Part shown: positions 1 to 6,765 of the stretch, piece by piece
Position numbering within the stretch: the first letter of the stretch is position 1
Layout: the number at the start of each line of letters is the position of its first letter
DNA from: Elusimicrobiota bacterium
Lineage (GTDB): Bacteria; Elusimicrobiota; Elusimicrobia; UBA1565
Length of the DNA: 17,663 nucleotides
Reading direction: 5' to 3'
NCBI GenBank assembly: GCA_003450735.1
Contig: DMEZ01000041.1
Location: forward strand, 1 to 17,663
Program-made: the position numbers and the translations under genes
Notes under the pieces: generated by a model
The model's input: the letters and a program-made list of their open reading frames with translations, nothing else
What the model was told of the DNA's origin: nothing
Database searches by the model: none

Positions 1-1193
1 AAATTCTGGTAGCTGCTCCCCCCCGTCGCTGCGTTCGTACCGCCGCCGGGGCAGGTCTCAGGAGGCGTAGGCACCTTCACCACGACTTTAGGCCTGATGA
101 TGATCCTCTCCGTGGCCGAGCCCGTCTTGCCGACCAGATCCGTCGCCTCCACGGTCACGTCCCATATCCCGCCCTCGGCAGGTATGACTGCCGCCGAGAG
201 GCCGGCGTAGCTCCAGAAAGCCAGCTTTCCCGACAAGCCCCCTATCGGAAGCGACACCGTGCCTGGGACGAAGGCCGAACCGTCCCAGTACATCCCCGTG
301 GCCTCATCTAGGATGCGGATGTTCCCGGAAGCCAACCCCACGTTGTCCGAGGCCGTCCCGGAGATCGCGACCACGGCGCTTCCGGGATCGGCGTCTAGCG
401 GCGAGACGATGCCGACCTGCGGCGGCTCCGAGTCGATGAAGAACGTCCGGGTCAGAAGAAGTTCTGGATATCCGCACCAGTGGATGGAGTCGCTGGCGTA
501 CGCGTTCAGCGTAGCCGCGCCGGACAATCCGCTCAGAGAGAGCGCGACGCTCAGAGTGCGCGCGCCGCTCGACCCGCTTATGCAGTTGCTGCGCGAGCCG
601 CTGCTCTCGACCGATATGCACACCTGGCTGAGCGCCAGATCGTCGATGCCGGTGGCCGTCAGGGTCGCATCCGACGACAAGATAGCGTCTCCCGACGTCC
701 CGGGGTCGGGATAGATAGTCAACGTCGGCGGAAGCTCATCCCACAAGAACGTGTCCGTGAGTGTAACGGCGCAGGGATCGTCGCTATTGCCCGCCCTGAT
801 CTCGATAACGTTCGAATTCTGGCCGGCCTCGAGCCCCACATAACTGCATATCAATTCTCTCGCCCACCAGTTGCCGGTCCCTACCAGGACGCAACTGCCC
901 TTCTGGCTGGTGATCGAAAAATTGGGAGGGTAGACACCACTGCCGTAAGTGACAAAACCGCCGGTGTATGCCGGGGTTATCGGATTGGTCGTATAATTCG
1001 CGTATAAGACCCTAGTCGGCGAGGGCGGATCGCCTCTGTAGGACATCTCGAGCGTGCAGGCAGGCGCCTGCGCGGCAAGAACAACCAGCAGGAACAAGGA
1101 TTGCGCCCAGACCCGGCGCAGGAACGACAGGCGGGAAACTAGGCCAGAGGCACTACGAACCGAGGGATAAGCAGAAACCGCCTCCCGAAGCAT
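1..1193 (-). CDS. Secreted Ig-like repeat protein, C-terminus cut by window edge
   Basis: The minus-strand reading frame stays open from 1193 to the left edge (397 codons seen, no stop), so the gene is partial. After a long basic N-terminus the hydrophobic stretch LFLLVVLAAQAPA (about residues 33-45 from the ATG) looks like a signal peptide. The rest is rich in Ser, Thr, Gly and Asp with beta-sandwich-like phrases such as ISGTASDNVGLASGNIRILD and GGIWDVTVEATDLVGKTG, typical of bacterial Ig-like or cadherin-like surface modules. A CPGGGT segment near the visible end may be a linker. The ATG at 1193 has no ribosome binding site. A perfect AGGAGG at 1254-1259 sits 9 nt before an in-frame TTG (1244) and 3 nt before an in-frame GTG (1250), so the true start may be 17-19 codons upstream. 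Function is unknown; it is probably an exported surface or adhesin-like protein. Confidence 0.7.
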   Translation of the reverse strand, partial: MLREAVSAYPSVRSASGLVSRLSFLRRVWAQSLFLLVVLAAQAPACTLEMSYRGDPPSPTRVLYANYTTNPITPAYTGGFVTYGSGVYPPNFSITSQKGSCVLVGTGNWWARELICSYVGLEAGQNSNVIEIRAGNSDDPCAVTLTDTFLWDELPPTLTIYPDPGTSGDAILSSDATLTATGIDDLALSQVCISVESSGSRSNCISGSSGARTLSVALSLSGLSGAATLNAYASDSIHWCGYPELLLTRTFFIDSEPPQVGIVSPLDADPGSAVVAISGTASDNVGLASGNIRILDEATGMYWDGSAFVPGTVSLPIGGLSGKLAFWSYAGLSAAVIPAEGGIWDVTVEATDLVGKTGSATERIIIRPKVVVKVPTPPETCPGGGTNAATGGSSYQN

Positions 1194-1507
1194 GCCTGGG
1201 AGGCAAAAACGATAACCAACAGCTCGATGTCTCGGCGAAACCAAGGACACTCTCCTCCTTCCAGTCCTTGAACATCGAGCGGGATCTCATTCCGGCGCTA
1301 CCCGGTCTCGCGCGCCGCTTCCTGCAAAATCGTCCGCTCAAAACGAAAGCTTTTTAGTATGGGGCCGGAAGATAATTTCGTCAAGGCCCAAAACGACAAT
1401 CCGCAAACCAAAAAGGACATTCAACGGACATTGACTGTTTATAATTTATGCCTTATCTGAGTACGCTGTGTACTGTCAGCGCACGCAAGAAAGCGGTTGC
1501 TCGACGC
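1194..1507. other. Intergenic region, 314 nt, with AT-rich core
   Basis: This stretch separates two minus-strand genes. It is clearly more AT-rich than its surroundings at about 1340-1455. On the minus strand it holds a promoter candidate (listed separately), a leader of about 100-155 nt and the strong AGGAGG at 1254-1259. At 1457-1479 there is an imperfect hairpin (CTGA and GTAC arms with a 2-nt bulge) just past the metalloprotease stop; it could be a weak terminator but has no clear T-run. Short reading frames here (for example 1153-1341 on minus) show no family resemblance and I do not call them genes. Confidence 0.5.
1356..1384 (-). promoter_or_regulatory. Sigma-70-type promoter candidate for the Ig-like protein
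   Basis: On the minus strand TTGACG (1379-1384) and CATACT (1356-1361) are separated by exactly 17 nt in the AT-rich spacer. The -35 matches consensus at 5 of 6 positions and the -10 at 4 of 6. Transcription would start near 1349, leaving a leader of about 100-155 nt. It lacks the extended GTAGAACTCCGCA signature seen in the other promoters of this window. Confidence 0.4.
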
Positions 1508-3073
1508 CTAGTCCTTCTCGAGGGAGCGCCGCTTGAGCAGCTGGTAGGCCGTCTTGAGGTGCCGGGGCAGGACGTCCCCGCCGAGCGAGCCCATCAGGCT
1601 GCCCGCGTTCTGCCGGCTCACCGCCGTCCGGTCGGCCGCGCGGTAGCCTTCGGTGTACTCGTCGTTCAAGCCCAGGATGTGCCCGAACTCGTGGGCCGGG
1701 GTGGGGTAGTCGAGGTCGCGGTCGAAGACGATGCCCGTCTGGCCGGCGTGCGCCACGGTGTCCACGGCCGCGCGCAGGGTCAGGGCGCCGGGGCTGAAAG
1801 TCTGGACCTTGCGGATGCTCACGGAGGTCTTGAAGCGCATCGTCTTCCCGCCGTAGTCGAACTCGCCGCGCCAGTAGTCCTCGATGGAGGCCTTGATCGC
1901 GGCGAGCACGGCGTCCTCCTGGATGTCCGTCTCGAAGAGGACGCGGACCTCGGCGGTGTCGCCCTTCACGCGCAAACGCAGGTTCTTGTTGTCGGGCACC
2001 CAGATGACGCTCCTCATCCGGCCCTCGATGGCGCCCGGGTCCCGGAAGCCCTTGGGCAGGGAGACCGCGGAGACGCGGGTGATGGAGGAGTTGAGGGCCC
2101 GGATGGCGTTTAGGGCCTCGCCCAGGAACTCCTCGTAGCCCTTCCGGACGCTCTCCTGCAGGCGCTTTGAGAAGCCCTTGGTCGTGACCAGCTCCCAGCG
2201 CTTCTGGAACTTCTCGAACTTGAAGCGGACGGACTCGACCGCCTTGGCCAGCCGGGGCAGGCTGTCGGTCAGTTCCTGGACGGAAGCGTTCTTCTCGCGC
2301 TGGGACTTGGGGATGGGCCGGCCGATGCGCCAGGCCTCGTGGGCCGGGGCGCCGCCGTTGTCCTGCTTGAAGAAGGCCTGGACGGACTTCTCGAGCTCGT
2401 GCAGGCGCGGCACGGTCTGCCGGGCGCGGGCCAGCTCCTCCAGGACGACCGTGGAATCCAGGAACTCGGCCTTGGCCCGGGCGGCCTTCTCGCGCGTCTT
2501 GGCCGGCAGGCCCGGCTGCTCCAGCAGGCGGCCCAGGAAGGCCGAGTAGCGCACGTTCAAGGCGTAGGCCATCTTCGCCCGGTCGGCCGCCGGCAGATCG
2601 CTGTTCATCACGGACTGCATGAGCACGTACATGGCGCTGAGCGCCCCGGGCAGGCCGTCGGGGTCGGAGGCGATGCCCTGGAGCACGCCCGCCTCTTCGG
2701 CGGGCCGGCCCAGGACGATCGAGTTGAAGCCCACCGAGGTCATGGTGCGGGTCTCTTTAGAGCGCACGGCATATTGGAACAGCCAGGCCGCCTGCTGCTG
2801 GTCGAGGACGGTCTGGGGGCCGGCGGGAGGCATGTCCTTCTGGACCTTCGGCGCCGGCGTCTGGAGCGTCGGGAGCGCCGAGGGCGTGAGCGCCAGAGAG
2901 GCCGGGGACGCGCTCAGGGAGGAGGGTCCGCCCTGCGAGGTCAGCGCCGCGCCGGCCGCGCCGGCCTGCGGGACGGCCAAGACGGGGGAGACCTCGACCC
3001 GGACGACGGCCGCGGAGGCTGTCGCCGCGAGGAGGAGGGCCAGGAGACCCGTCGCCGCTCTCTTCATGCTCAT
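1508..3073 (-). CDS. Secreted metzincin-like zinc metalloprotease, 521 aa
   Basis: The protein has a clear signal peptide (basic MSMKRAA then a Leu/Ala core, likely cleaved near residue 22). An Ala/Ser/Pro-rich linker follows to about residue 90, then a long, mostly helical charged middle part (about 95-340). The C-terminal catalytic region contains HEFGHILGLNDEY at 461-473: His461 and His465 would bind zinc, Glu462 is the general base, and Gly468 and Asp471 complete an HExxHxxGxxD motif as in snapalysin-like (M7) and other Asp-type metzincins. Met494 in GSLMGS is placed like a Met-turn. The family is inferred from the motif only; the N-terminal two thirds resemble nothing I recognise and may act as a prodomain. 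The start is ATG 3073 or ATG 3067 (residue 3); neither has a good ribosome binding site. The gene stands alone between a hairpin and an AT-rich spacer. Confidence 0.8.
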   Translation of the reverse strand: MSMKRAATGLLALLLAATASAAVVRVEVSPVLAVPQAGAAGAALTSQGGPSSLSASPASLALTPSALPTLQTPAPKVQKDMPPAGPQTVLDQQQAAWLFQYAVRSKETRTMTSVGFNSIVLGRPAEEAGVLQGIASDPDGLPGALSAMYVLMQSVMNSDLPAADRAKMAYALNVRYSAFLGRLLEQPGLPAKTREKAARAKAEFLDSTVVLEELARARQTVPRLHELEKSVQAFFKQDNGGAPAHEAWRIGRPIPKSQREKNASVQELTDSLPRLAKAVESVRFKFEKFQKRWELVTTKGFSKRLQESVRKGYEEFLGEALNAIRALNSSITRVSAVSLPKGFRDPGAIEGRMRSVIWVPDNKNLRLRVKGDTAEVRVLFETDIQEDAVLAAIKASIEDYWRGEFDYGGKTMRFKTSVSIRKVQTFSPGALTLRAAVDTVAHAGQTGIVFDRDLDYPTPAHEFGHILGLNDEYTEGYRAADRTAVSRQNAGSLMGSLGGDVLPRHLKTAYQLLKRRSLEKD

Positions 3074-3130
3074 AGGATGACTGGAATCGGCCCGCGCCGC
3101 GGGGGTCCAAGGGGCAGGGTGGCAAGGATA

Positions 3131-3156
3131 AGGGGCCTACCCGGCGGTAGGCCCCT
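3131..3156 (-). terminator. Perfect 11-bp hairpin after the DUF2148 gene
   Basis: AGGGGCCTACC (3131-3141) and its exact complement (3146-3156) enclose a CGGC loop, 5 nt past the stop codon of the 3161-3685 gene. On the minus strand it is followed by TTATCCTT, a weak T-tract, so it is a plausible intrinsic terminator that also insulates the metalloprotease gene. Confidence 0.65.
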
Positions 3157-3160
3157 CGGT

Positions 3161-3685
3161 TCAGCGGTCGAAGTAGATGCTCTTGGAGGAGACGGAAAGC
3201 GGGATGCCCATCGCGAAGTCCCAGTCCACCAGGCCCATGTCCCGGGCGGCCGCCCCGATGCGGTACATGATGCGGTTGTCCACGTTGAGGAGGCTCGCGG
3301 TCTTCACGGCCGAGCCCAGGGCGATGCCCATGTCCAGCACCCGGACGGCGCACTGCGGGCCCTTGAAGTCGCTGCGCACCGGCTTGGCCGCGCTCATCTG
3401 CGCGCAGGTCTCGAAACCGCAGGCCCCGCAGTCCAGGCCCGCCGCGGGGGCCTGGCGCAGGCCGATGAGCACCACCGCGCCCGAAGCCGCGACGTTGGCG
3501 CCGTCGCGGTCGTAGCCCTGCGCCTTGCCCCTCTTGCGGCCGTAGGCGGCCATCCCCTCGGCCAGGGCCTGCACCTGCGCGCCCTCCAGGACCTGGATGG
3601 CCACGCAGTCCTGGCCCTTGCCCTTCGGGGCGGTCTTGGCCGCCACGGCCATGAGCTCGGCCGTCAAGCGCAGAGCGCCCTGCAT
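3161..3685 (-). CDS. DUF2148 (COG4739) ferredoxin-like iron-sulfur protein
   Basis: The 174-aa protein has the hallmarks of the DUF2148 family: ELMAVAAKTAPKGKG near the N-terminus (10-24) and the cysteine cluster CGACGFETC (Cys86, Cys89, Cys94), with further Cys27 and Cys112, likely ligands of an iron-sulfur cluster. Length is near the family norm of about 175-190 aa. The molecular role of the family is unknown; it is common in anaerobes. No signal peptide, so probably cytosolic. ATG 3685 is the only usual start codon in the frame after the upstream TAG, yet the codons between that stop and the ATG read DEHQIRRAVL, which resembles the extended N-terminus usual in this family. A 9-codon reading frame from ATG 3714 ends in TGATG exactly at this start (see findings). 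Confidence 0.8.
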   Translation of the reverse strand: MQGALRLTAELMAVAAKTAPKGKGQDCVAIQVLEGAQVQALAEGMAAYGRKRGKAQGYDRDGANVAASGAVVLIGLRQAPAAGLDCGACGFETCAQMSAAKPVRSDFKGPQCAVRVLDMGIALGSAVKTASLLNVDNRIMYRIGAAARDMGLVDWDFAMGIPLSVSSKSIYFDR

Positions 3686-3768
3686 CAGGACCGCACGCCG
3701 GATTTGATGTTCATCGAGGCCCTATTCTACCTATTTCGCCGGCCGGCGGCGCCGCCGGGCGGGACGCG
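3686..3768 (-). other. Short GC-rich spacer with palindrome; possible terminator
   Basis: Just past the methyltransferase stop lies a perfect 16-bp palindrome (CCGGCGGCGCCGCCGG, 3743-3758) within a run of overlapping GC palindromes. It could fold as a terminator of the PKS operon on the minus strand, but it has no T-run. A TAGAAT box (minus strand, about 3724-3729) could be the -10 of the DUF2148 gene; no convincing -35 precedes it. Confidence 0.3.
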
Positions 3769-4482
3769 TCATCGTCGGACGACCATGCGCCAGCGGAAGG
3801 CCCAGCTCCAGGAGATCTCGGGGTCGGGCAAGGAGGCGCGGCGGGAAAGGCTCTGGAGGTCGGATCGACGGAAAGCGCGCAGCACCGACAGCGGAGCATC
3901 ATGGCGGATGAGGCGGTTCTTCGATAGAAGAGCGGTCAACCGCTGGATCGAGTGATACGCGACCGGGTGGCGGTGGAGGTCGTTGATCGCCAGCCCCCAG
4001 CGGCAGAGTTCGTACATCTTGGACAAAGCCTTTACCGCCGCGTCATCGGAAAGATGGTGGAGGAGCAAGGACGCGTGCACGACGTCGTATCTCCCGGCCG
4101 CCGGCAGATCGAAGAGGTCCATGGCGGTGAACTCCAGGCCGCTCAGGCCGGCGCTCCTCCGGCGCGCGAAGGCGACGGCCTCCGGCGCCAGATCGATGCC
4201 GTGGACGCGCGCGGCCAGGCCCCGCCGGCCCGCCCAGTCGACGATGCGCCGCGCCGTGCCGCCTCCGCCCGAGCCCACATCCAGGACGTCGAACTCGCGG
4301 CAGCCGGGCGGGAGGAGGAGGGCCAATGCCTCCAATGTCGTGGAGTAGCCGCCCAAGGCCGCATTGAGGAAGGCCAGTTCCTCCAGGCAATCGGACAGCT
4401 CCACCGGATCGAGGCCGGATGCGTCCATGAGCTCGCGGGTCTCGCTGCGCGTCCTGAAGTCCGGCGAAGCGGCGGCGCTCAC
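3769..4482 (-). CDS. SAM-dependent methyltransferase of type III PKS cluster, 237 aa
   Basis: A class I Rossmann methyltransferase: motif I VLDVGSGGGG at 66-75, acidic ribose-binding Asp97 in HGIDLAP, then MDLFDLP (121-127) and the LLLHHLSDD segment (139-147). The later stretch INDLHRHPVAY (167-176) and RHDAPLSVLRAF (193-204) resembles, from memory, methyltransferases encoded beside bacterial type III polyketide synthases. It probably methylates a hydroxyl group or ring carbon of the polyketide product. The start is GTG 4482, overlapping the PKS stop in a GTGA, the sign of translational coupling. The frame is open much further upstream (to 5298), but that part is only the shadow of the PKS gene. 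The usual downstream ring of Trp and Arg residues at the C-terminus (WSWAFRWRMVVRR) is complete. Confidence 0.85.
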   Translation of the reverse strand: MSAAASPDFRTRSETRELMDASGLDPVELSDCLEELAFLNAALGGYSTTLEALALLLPPGCREFDVLDVGSGGGGTARRIVDWAGRRGLAARVHGIDLAPEAVAFARRRSAGLSGLEFTAMDLFDLPAAGRYDVVHASLLLHHLSDDAAVKALSKMYELCRWGLAINDLHRHPVAYHSIQRLTALLSKNRLIRHDAPLSVLRAFRRSDLQSLSRRASLPDPEISWSWAFRWRMVVRR

Positions 4483-5618
4483 GGCCTCGAGAGCACGGCC
4501 CCTTCCATGGTCAGCCCCGGCCCGAACCCCAGGGCCGCGACAGGGGCCCGAGAGGCCCGCCGAAGTTCCCTGTCCAGGACGAAGAAGATCGTCCCGCTCG
4601 ACATGTTGCCGCAGGCGCTCAGGACCTCGAGGGAGGAACGGACGTGCGAGTCTTCCAGCCCCAGGGCCGATTGGACCTCCGAGACGATCCTGCGCCCCCC
4701 GGGGTGGATGGCCCAGGCGCTCTCGCCTTGTTCGAGCCCCGCCCGGCCCAGCAGCTCGCCGACGAAGCCGGGCGCGGCGGTCTTGAGCCGCGCGGGGACC
4801 TCTCGGTCCAGGCGCATCTCGAAGCCCGAGGCCCCGATGCGCCAGGACATCTGCTCGAGGCTGTCCTTTTCGACCCGGCAGTGCGTCGCGGCCAGGTCCG
4901 CCAGCCCATTCAGGAGACGTCCCGGCCGGGCATAGACGGCGGCGGCGGCGCCGTCCGCGAAGAGGCTGTTGGCCACGATGAAGTCGGGGAGGGCCTTCTT
5001 CTGAAAGTGGAGGCTGCAGAGCTCGACGCAGACCTGCAGGACCACGGCTTCGGGCTCGGCTCCCAGGATCTGCCCGGCCATCCTCAGGCCGTTGAAGCCC
5101 GCGTAGCAGCCCATGAAGCCCAGCACCGACCTGCGGACGTCGGACCTCAGACCCAGCCGCTCGATGAGGAGGATGTCGGGGCCGGGGGCGAACAGCCCCG
5201 TGCAGGTCGTGACGATGAGATGGGTGACTCCGGCGGGCTCGGCGCCTGATTCGCGCAGGGCTTTTCGGCAGGCCTCCTCCGCCAGGTCGACGCTCCATTT
5301 TTCGAACACCTTCATGCGCATCGCCGTGGTCGGGAAAGGCTCCAGAGCCCAGTTGGGCGGATAGAACTCGAACTCTTCAGGAGAGGCGCGGGTGTAGTCC
5401 GACAGGACGCTGTGCCGCTTATCGATCCCCGAGGAGGCGTAGATCTTCTCCAGGAGATCGAGGGTGAGAGCGCGCCGCCGGCCCTCGAGCGTCGCCTCGG
5501 CCAGGGACGCCATGAACCGCTTCACGACGGGCTGGCCCGCCTCGTGCGGAGGCAAGGCCGTCCCCAGGCCGTAGAGACGGGCTCGGGCCTTCCGGCGTCG
5601 ATGCGAGGCTCTCATCAT
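4479..5618 (-). CDS. Type III polyketide synthase (chalcone/stilbene synthase family), 379 aa
   Basis: The enzyme condenses an acyl-CoA starter with malonyl-CoA units to make resorcinols, pyrones or related phenolics. The catalytic triad is visible: Cys171 in GFMGCYAGFNG, His305 in WAIHPGGRR and Asn338 in SACGNMSSGT. The family signature GFGPGLT is at 364-370. Length is typical. Start ATG 5618 follows GGAG by about 8 nt and lies 3 nt past the monooxygenase stop; the stop overlaps the methyltransferase start. With hydroxylase and methylase neighbours it resembles the srsABC-type phenolic-lipid operons of Streptomyces. The starter unit cannot be read from the sequence; a long fatty acyl chain is the likeliest by analogy. 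No carrier protein or second PKS is present in the window. Confidence 0.92.
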   Translation of the reverse strand: MMRASHRRRKARARLYGLGTALPPHEAGQPVVKRFMASLAEATLEGRRRALTLDLLEKIYASSGIDKRHSVLSDYTRASPEEFEFYPPNWALEPFPTTAMRMKVFEKWSVDLAEEACRKALRESGAEPAGVTHLIVTTCTGLFAPGPDILLIERLGLRSDVRRSVLGFMGCYAGFNGLRMAGQILGAEPEAVVLQVCVELCSLHFQKKALPDFIVANSLFADGAAAAVYARPGRLLNGLADLAATHCRVEKDSLEQMSWRIGASGFEMRLDREVPARLKTAAPGFVGELLGRAGLEQGESAWAIHPGGRRIVSEVQSALGLEDSHVRSSLEVLSACGNMSSGTIFFVLDRELRRASRAPVAALGFGPGLTMEGAVLSRP

Positions 5619-5621
5619 CTT

Positions 5622-6761
5622 CTACGCTCCTGCCCGGCAGCCGTGGATCGCGTGGAACGCCCTCTCGATGCCGCCCGACAAGAGGGCTCGGGGCAGGCTG
5701 CCGCGCGAGAGCCGGGCCGCCCAGCCCTCCGACTGGGCGAAGCGGCCGATCCAGCGGGCGGCGAGCACGATCGCGGCGGCGCGGACGCGCCGCTGCTCTT
5801 CGTAGCGGCGCAGCGCCGCCTCGATCGATCCGCGCCGGCCGAGGAGAAGGGAGAGCGCGAGCGCGTCCTCCACGGCAAGACAAGTCCCCTGTCCGAGATT
5901 CGGCGTCATCGGGTGCGCGGCATCGCCGACCAGCACGGCCCTCCCCCTCGCCCATCTCCAGGTCGTCGGCCGATCCAGCGCCGGCGTCCTGACGAGCGCC
6001 GAGTCGGGAGTCGCCGCGAGGACCTCGGCGATGGGCGCATGCCACCCCCGGAAATGGTCCAGGATCTCGGCACGGCTCAACGGCGCCGCCGACTCCGGCT
6101 GGCTGCGCGTCGCGTACCAGCACACCTTCCCATCCCCGATGGGCATGATCCCGAACCGCTCCCCCTGGCCCCAGGCCTCCGTGATATCCCCTTCGGCATA
6201 AGGGGAAGGCATCAGCGGGGCCACTCCTCGCCAGATCATGTAGCCGCGATAGGCGGGACGCTCGACTCGGCCCGTCACGAAACCTCTCACGACCGAGCCC
6301 AGGCCGTCGGCGCCGACGATGAGATCGAACGCCGGCGCTCCGCCGCTCTCGAAATGCGCGCGGAGCAGCCCCTCTCCTCCCGGCTCCAGACTGACGCCTT
6401 CGCATCTGCGGCCGACGTGGATGCGCCGCGGGTCCACGGCCGAGAGGAGCGCCGAGAGCAGCGCCGGCCGGCCCAGGCAGAGGGCCGGCGTCTCGCCCCC
6501 GGTGACCTCGACGCACGCCCACTCCCGTCCCCCGGGATCCTTGAGCCGGATCCTCCGCACGCGGCTGGCCGCTCGCAGGCACGGCCCCAGAAGACCGAGC
6601 TCGCGCAGGGCATAGGTGGCGTTCGGCCAAAGGCTCAGCCCGGCGCCGATCTCCCGTATCGAGGATGCGCGCTCGTAGACCTCGACGTCCGCCCCGATGC
6701 GGCCGAGCGCGATCGCCGCGCAGAACCCGGCGATGCCGCCGCCGATCACGGCCGCTCTCAT
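5622..6761 (-). CDS. FAD-dependent aromatic monooxygenase, 379 aa
   Basis: A group A flavoprotein hydroxylase (PHBH fold). The dinucleotide-binding GGGIAG is at 7-12 with Glu30 ending the first beta-alpha-beta unit. The DG motif is at 152-153 (GADGLGSVVR) and the GD motif at 279-280 (GDAAHPMTPNLGQG), all three in the expected order and spacing. It would use NAD(P)H and O2 to hydroxylate a phenolic ring, and given its place between the pump and the PKS the substrate is probably the polyketide product, which could then be oxidised to a quinone. The start ATG 6761 has a good GGGAGGAA ribosome binding site lying within the last codons of the ATPase gene, so translation is probably coupled. No signal peptide; likely cytosolic or membrane-associated through the lipid substrate. 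Confidence 0.88.
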   Translation of the reverse strand: MRAAVIGGGIAGFCAAIALGRIGADVEVYERASSIREIGAGLSLWPNATYALRELGLLGPCLRAASRVRRIRLKDPGGREWACVEVTGGETPALCLGRPALLSALLSAVDPRRIHVGRRCEGVSLEPGGEGLLRAHFESGGAPAFDLIVGADGLGSVVRGFVTGRVERPAYRGYMIWRGVAPLMPSPYAEGDITEAWGQGERFGIMPIGDGKVCWYATRSQPESAAPLSRAEILDHFRGWHAPIAEVLAATPDSALVRTPALDRPTTWRWARGRAVLVGDAAHPMTPNLGQGTCLAVEDALALSLLLGRRGSIEAALRRYEEQRRVRAAAIVLAARWIGRFAQSEGWAARLSRGSLPRALLSGGIERAFHAIHGCRAGA

Positions 6762-6765
6762 GCCG

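Noticed and set aside
1153..1341. A 62-codon minus-strand frame starting at TTG 1341
   Set aside because: No ribosome binding site, and the composition gives no hint of a real protein; it overlaps the leader and start of the Ig-like gene.
1431..1445. TTGACT followed by TATAAT on the plus strand
   Set aside because: Only 3 nt separate the boxes, and no plus-strand gene follows; it is chance in an AT-rich spacer.
2339..3955. A 538-codon plus-strand frame across the metalloprotease and DUF2148 genes
   Set aside because: Arg/Gly-rich translation with no recognisable fold; both genes and their hairpin lie on the opposite strand.
4483..5298. Upstream extension of the methyltransferase frame to 5298
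   Set aside because: The extension lies wholly inside the PKS gene and has Arg/Pro-rich nonsense composition; GTG 4482 with the GTGA overlap is the better start.
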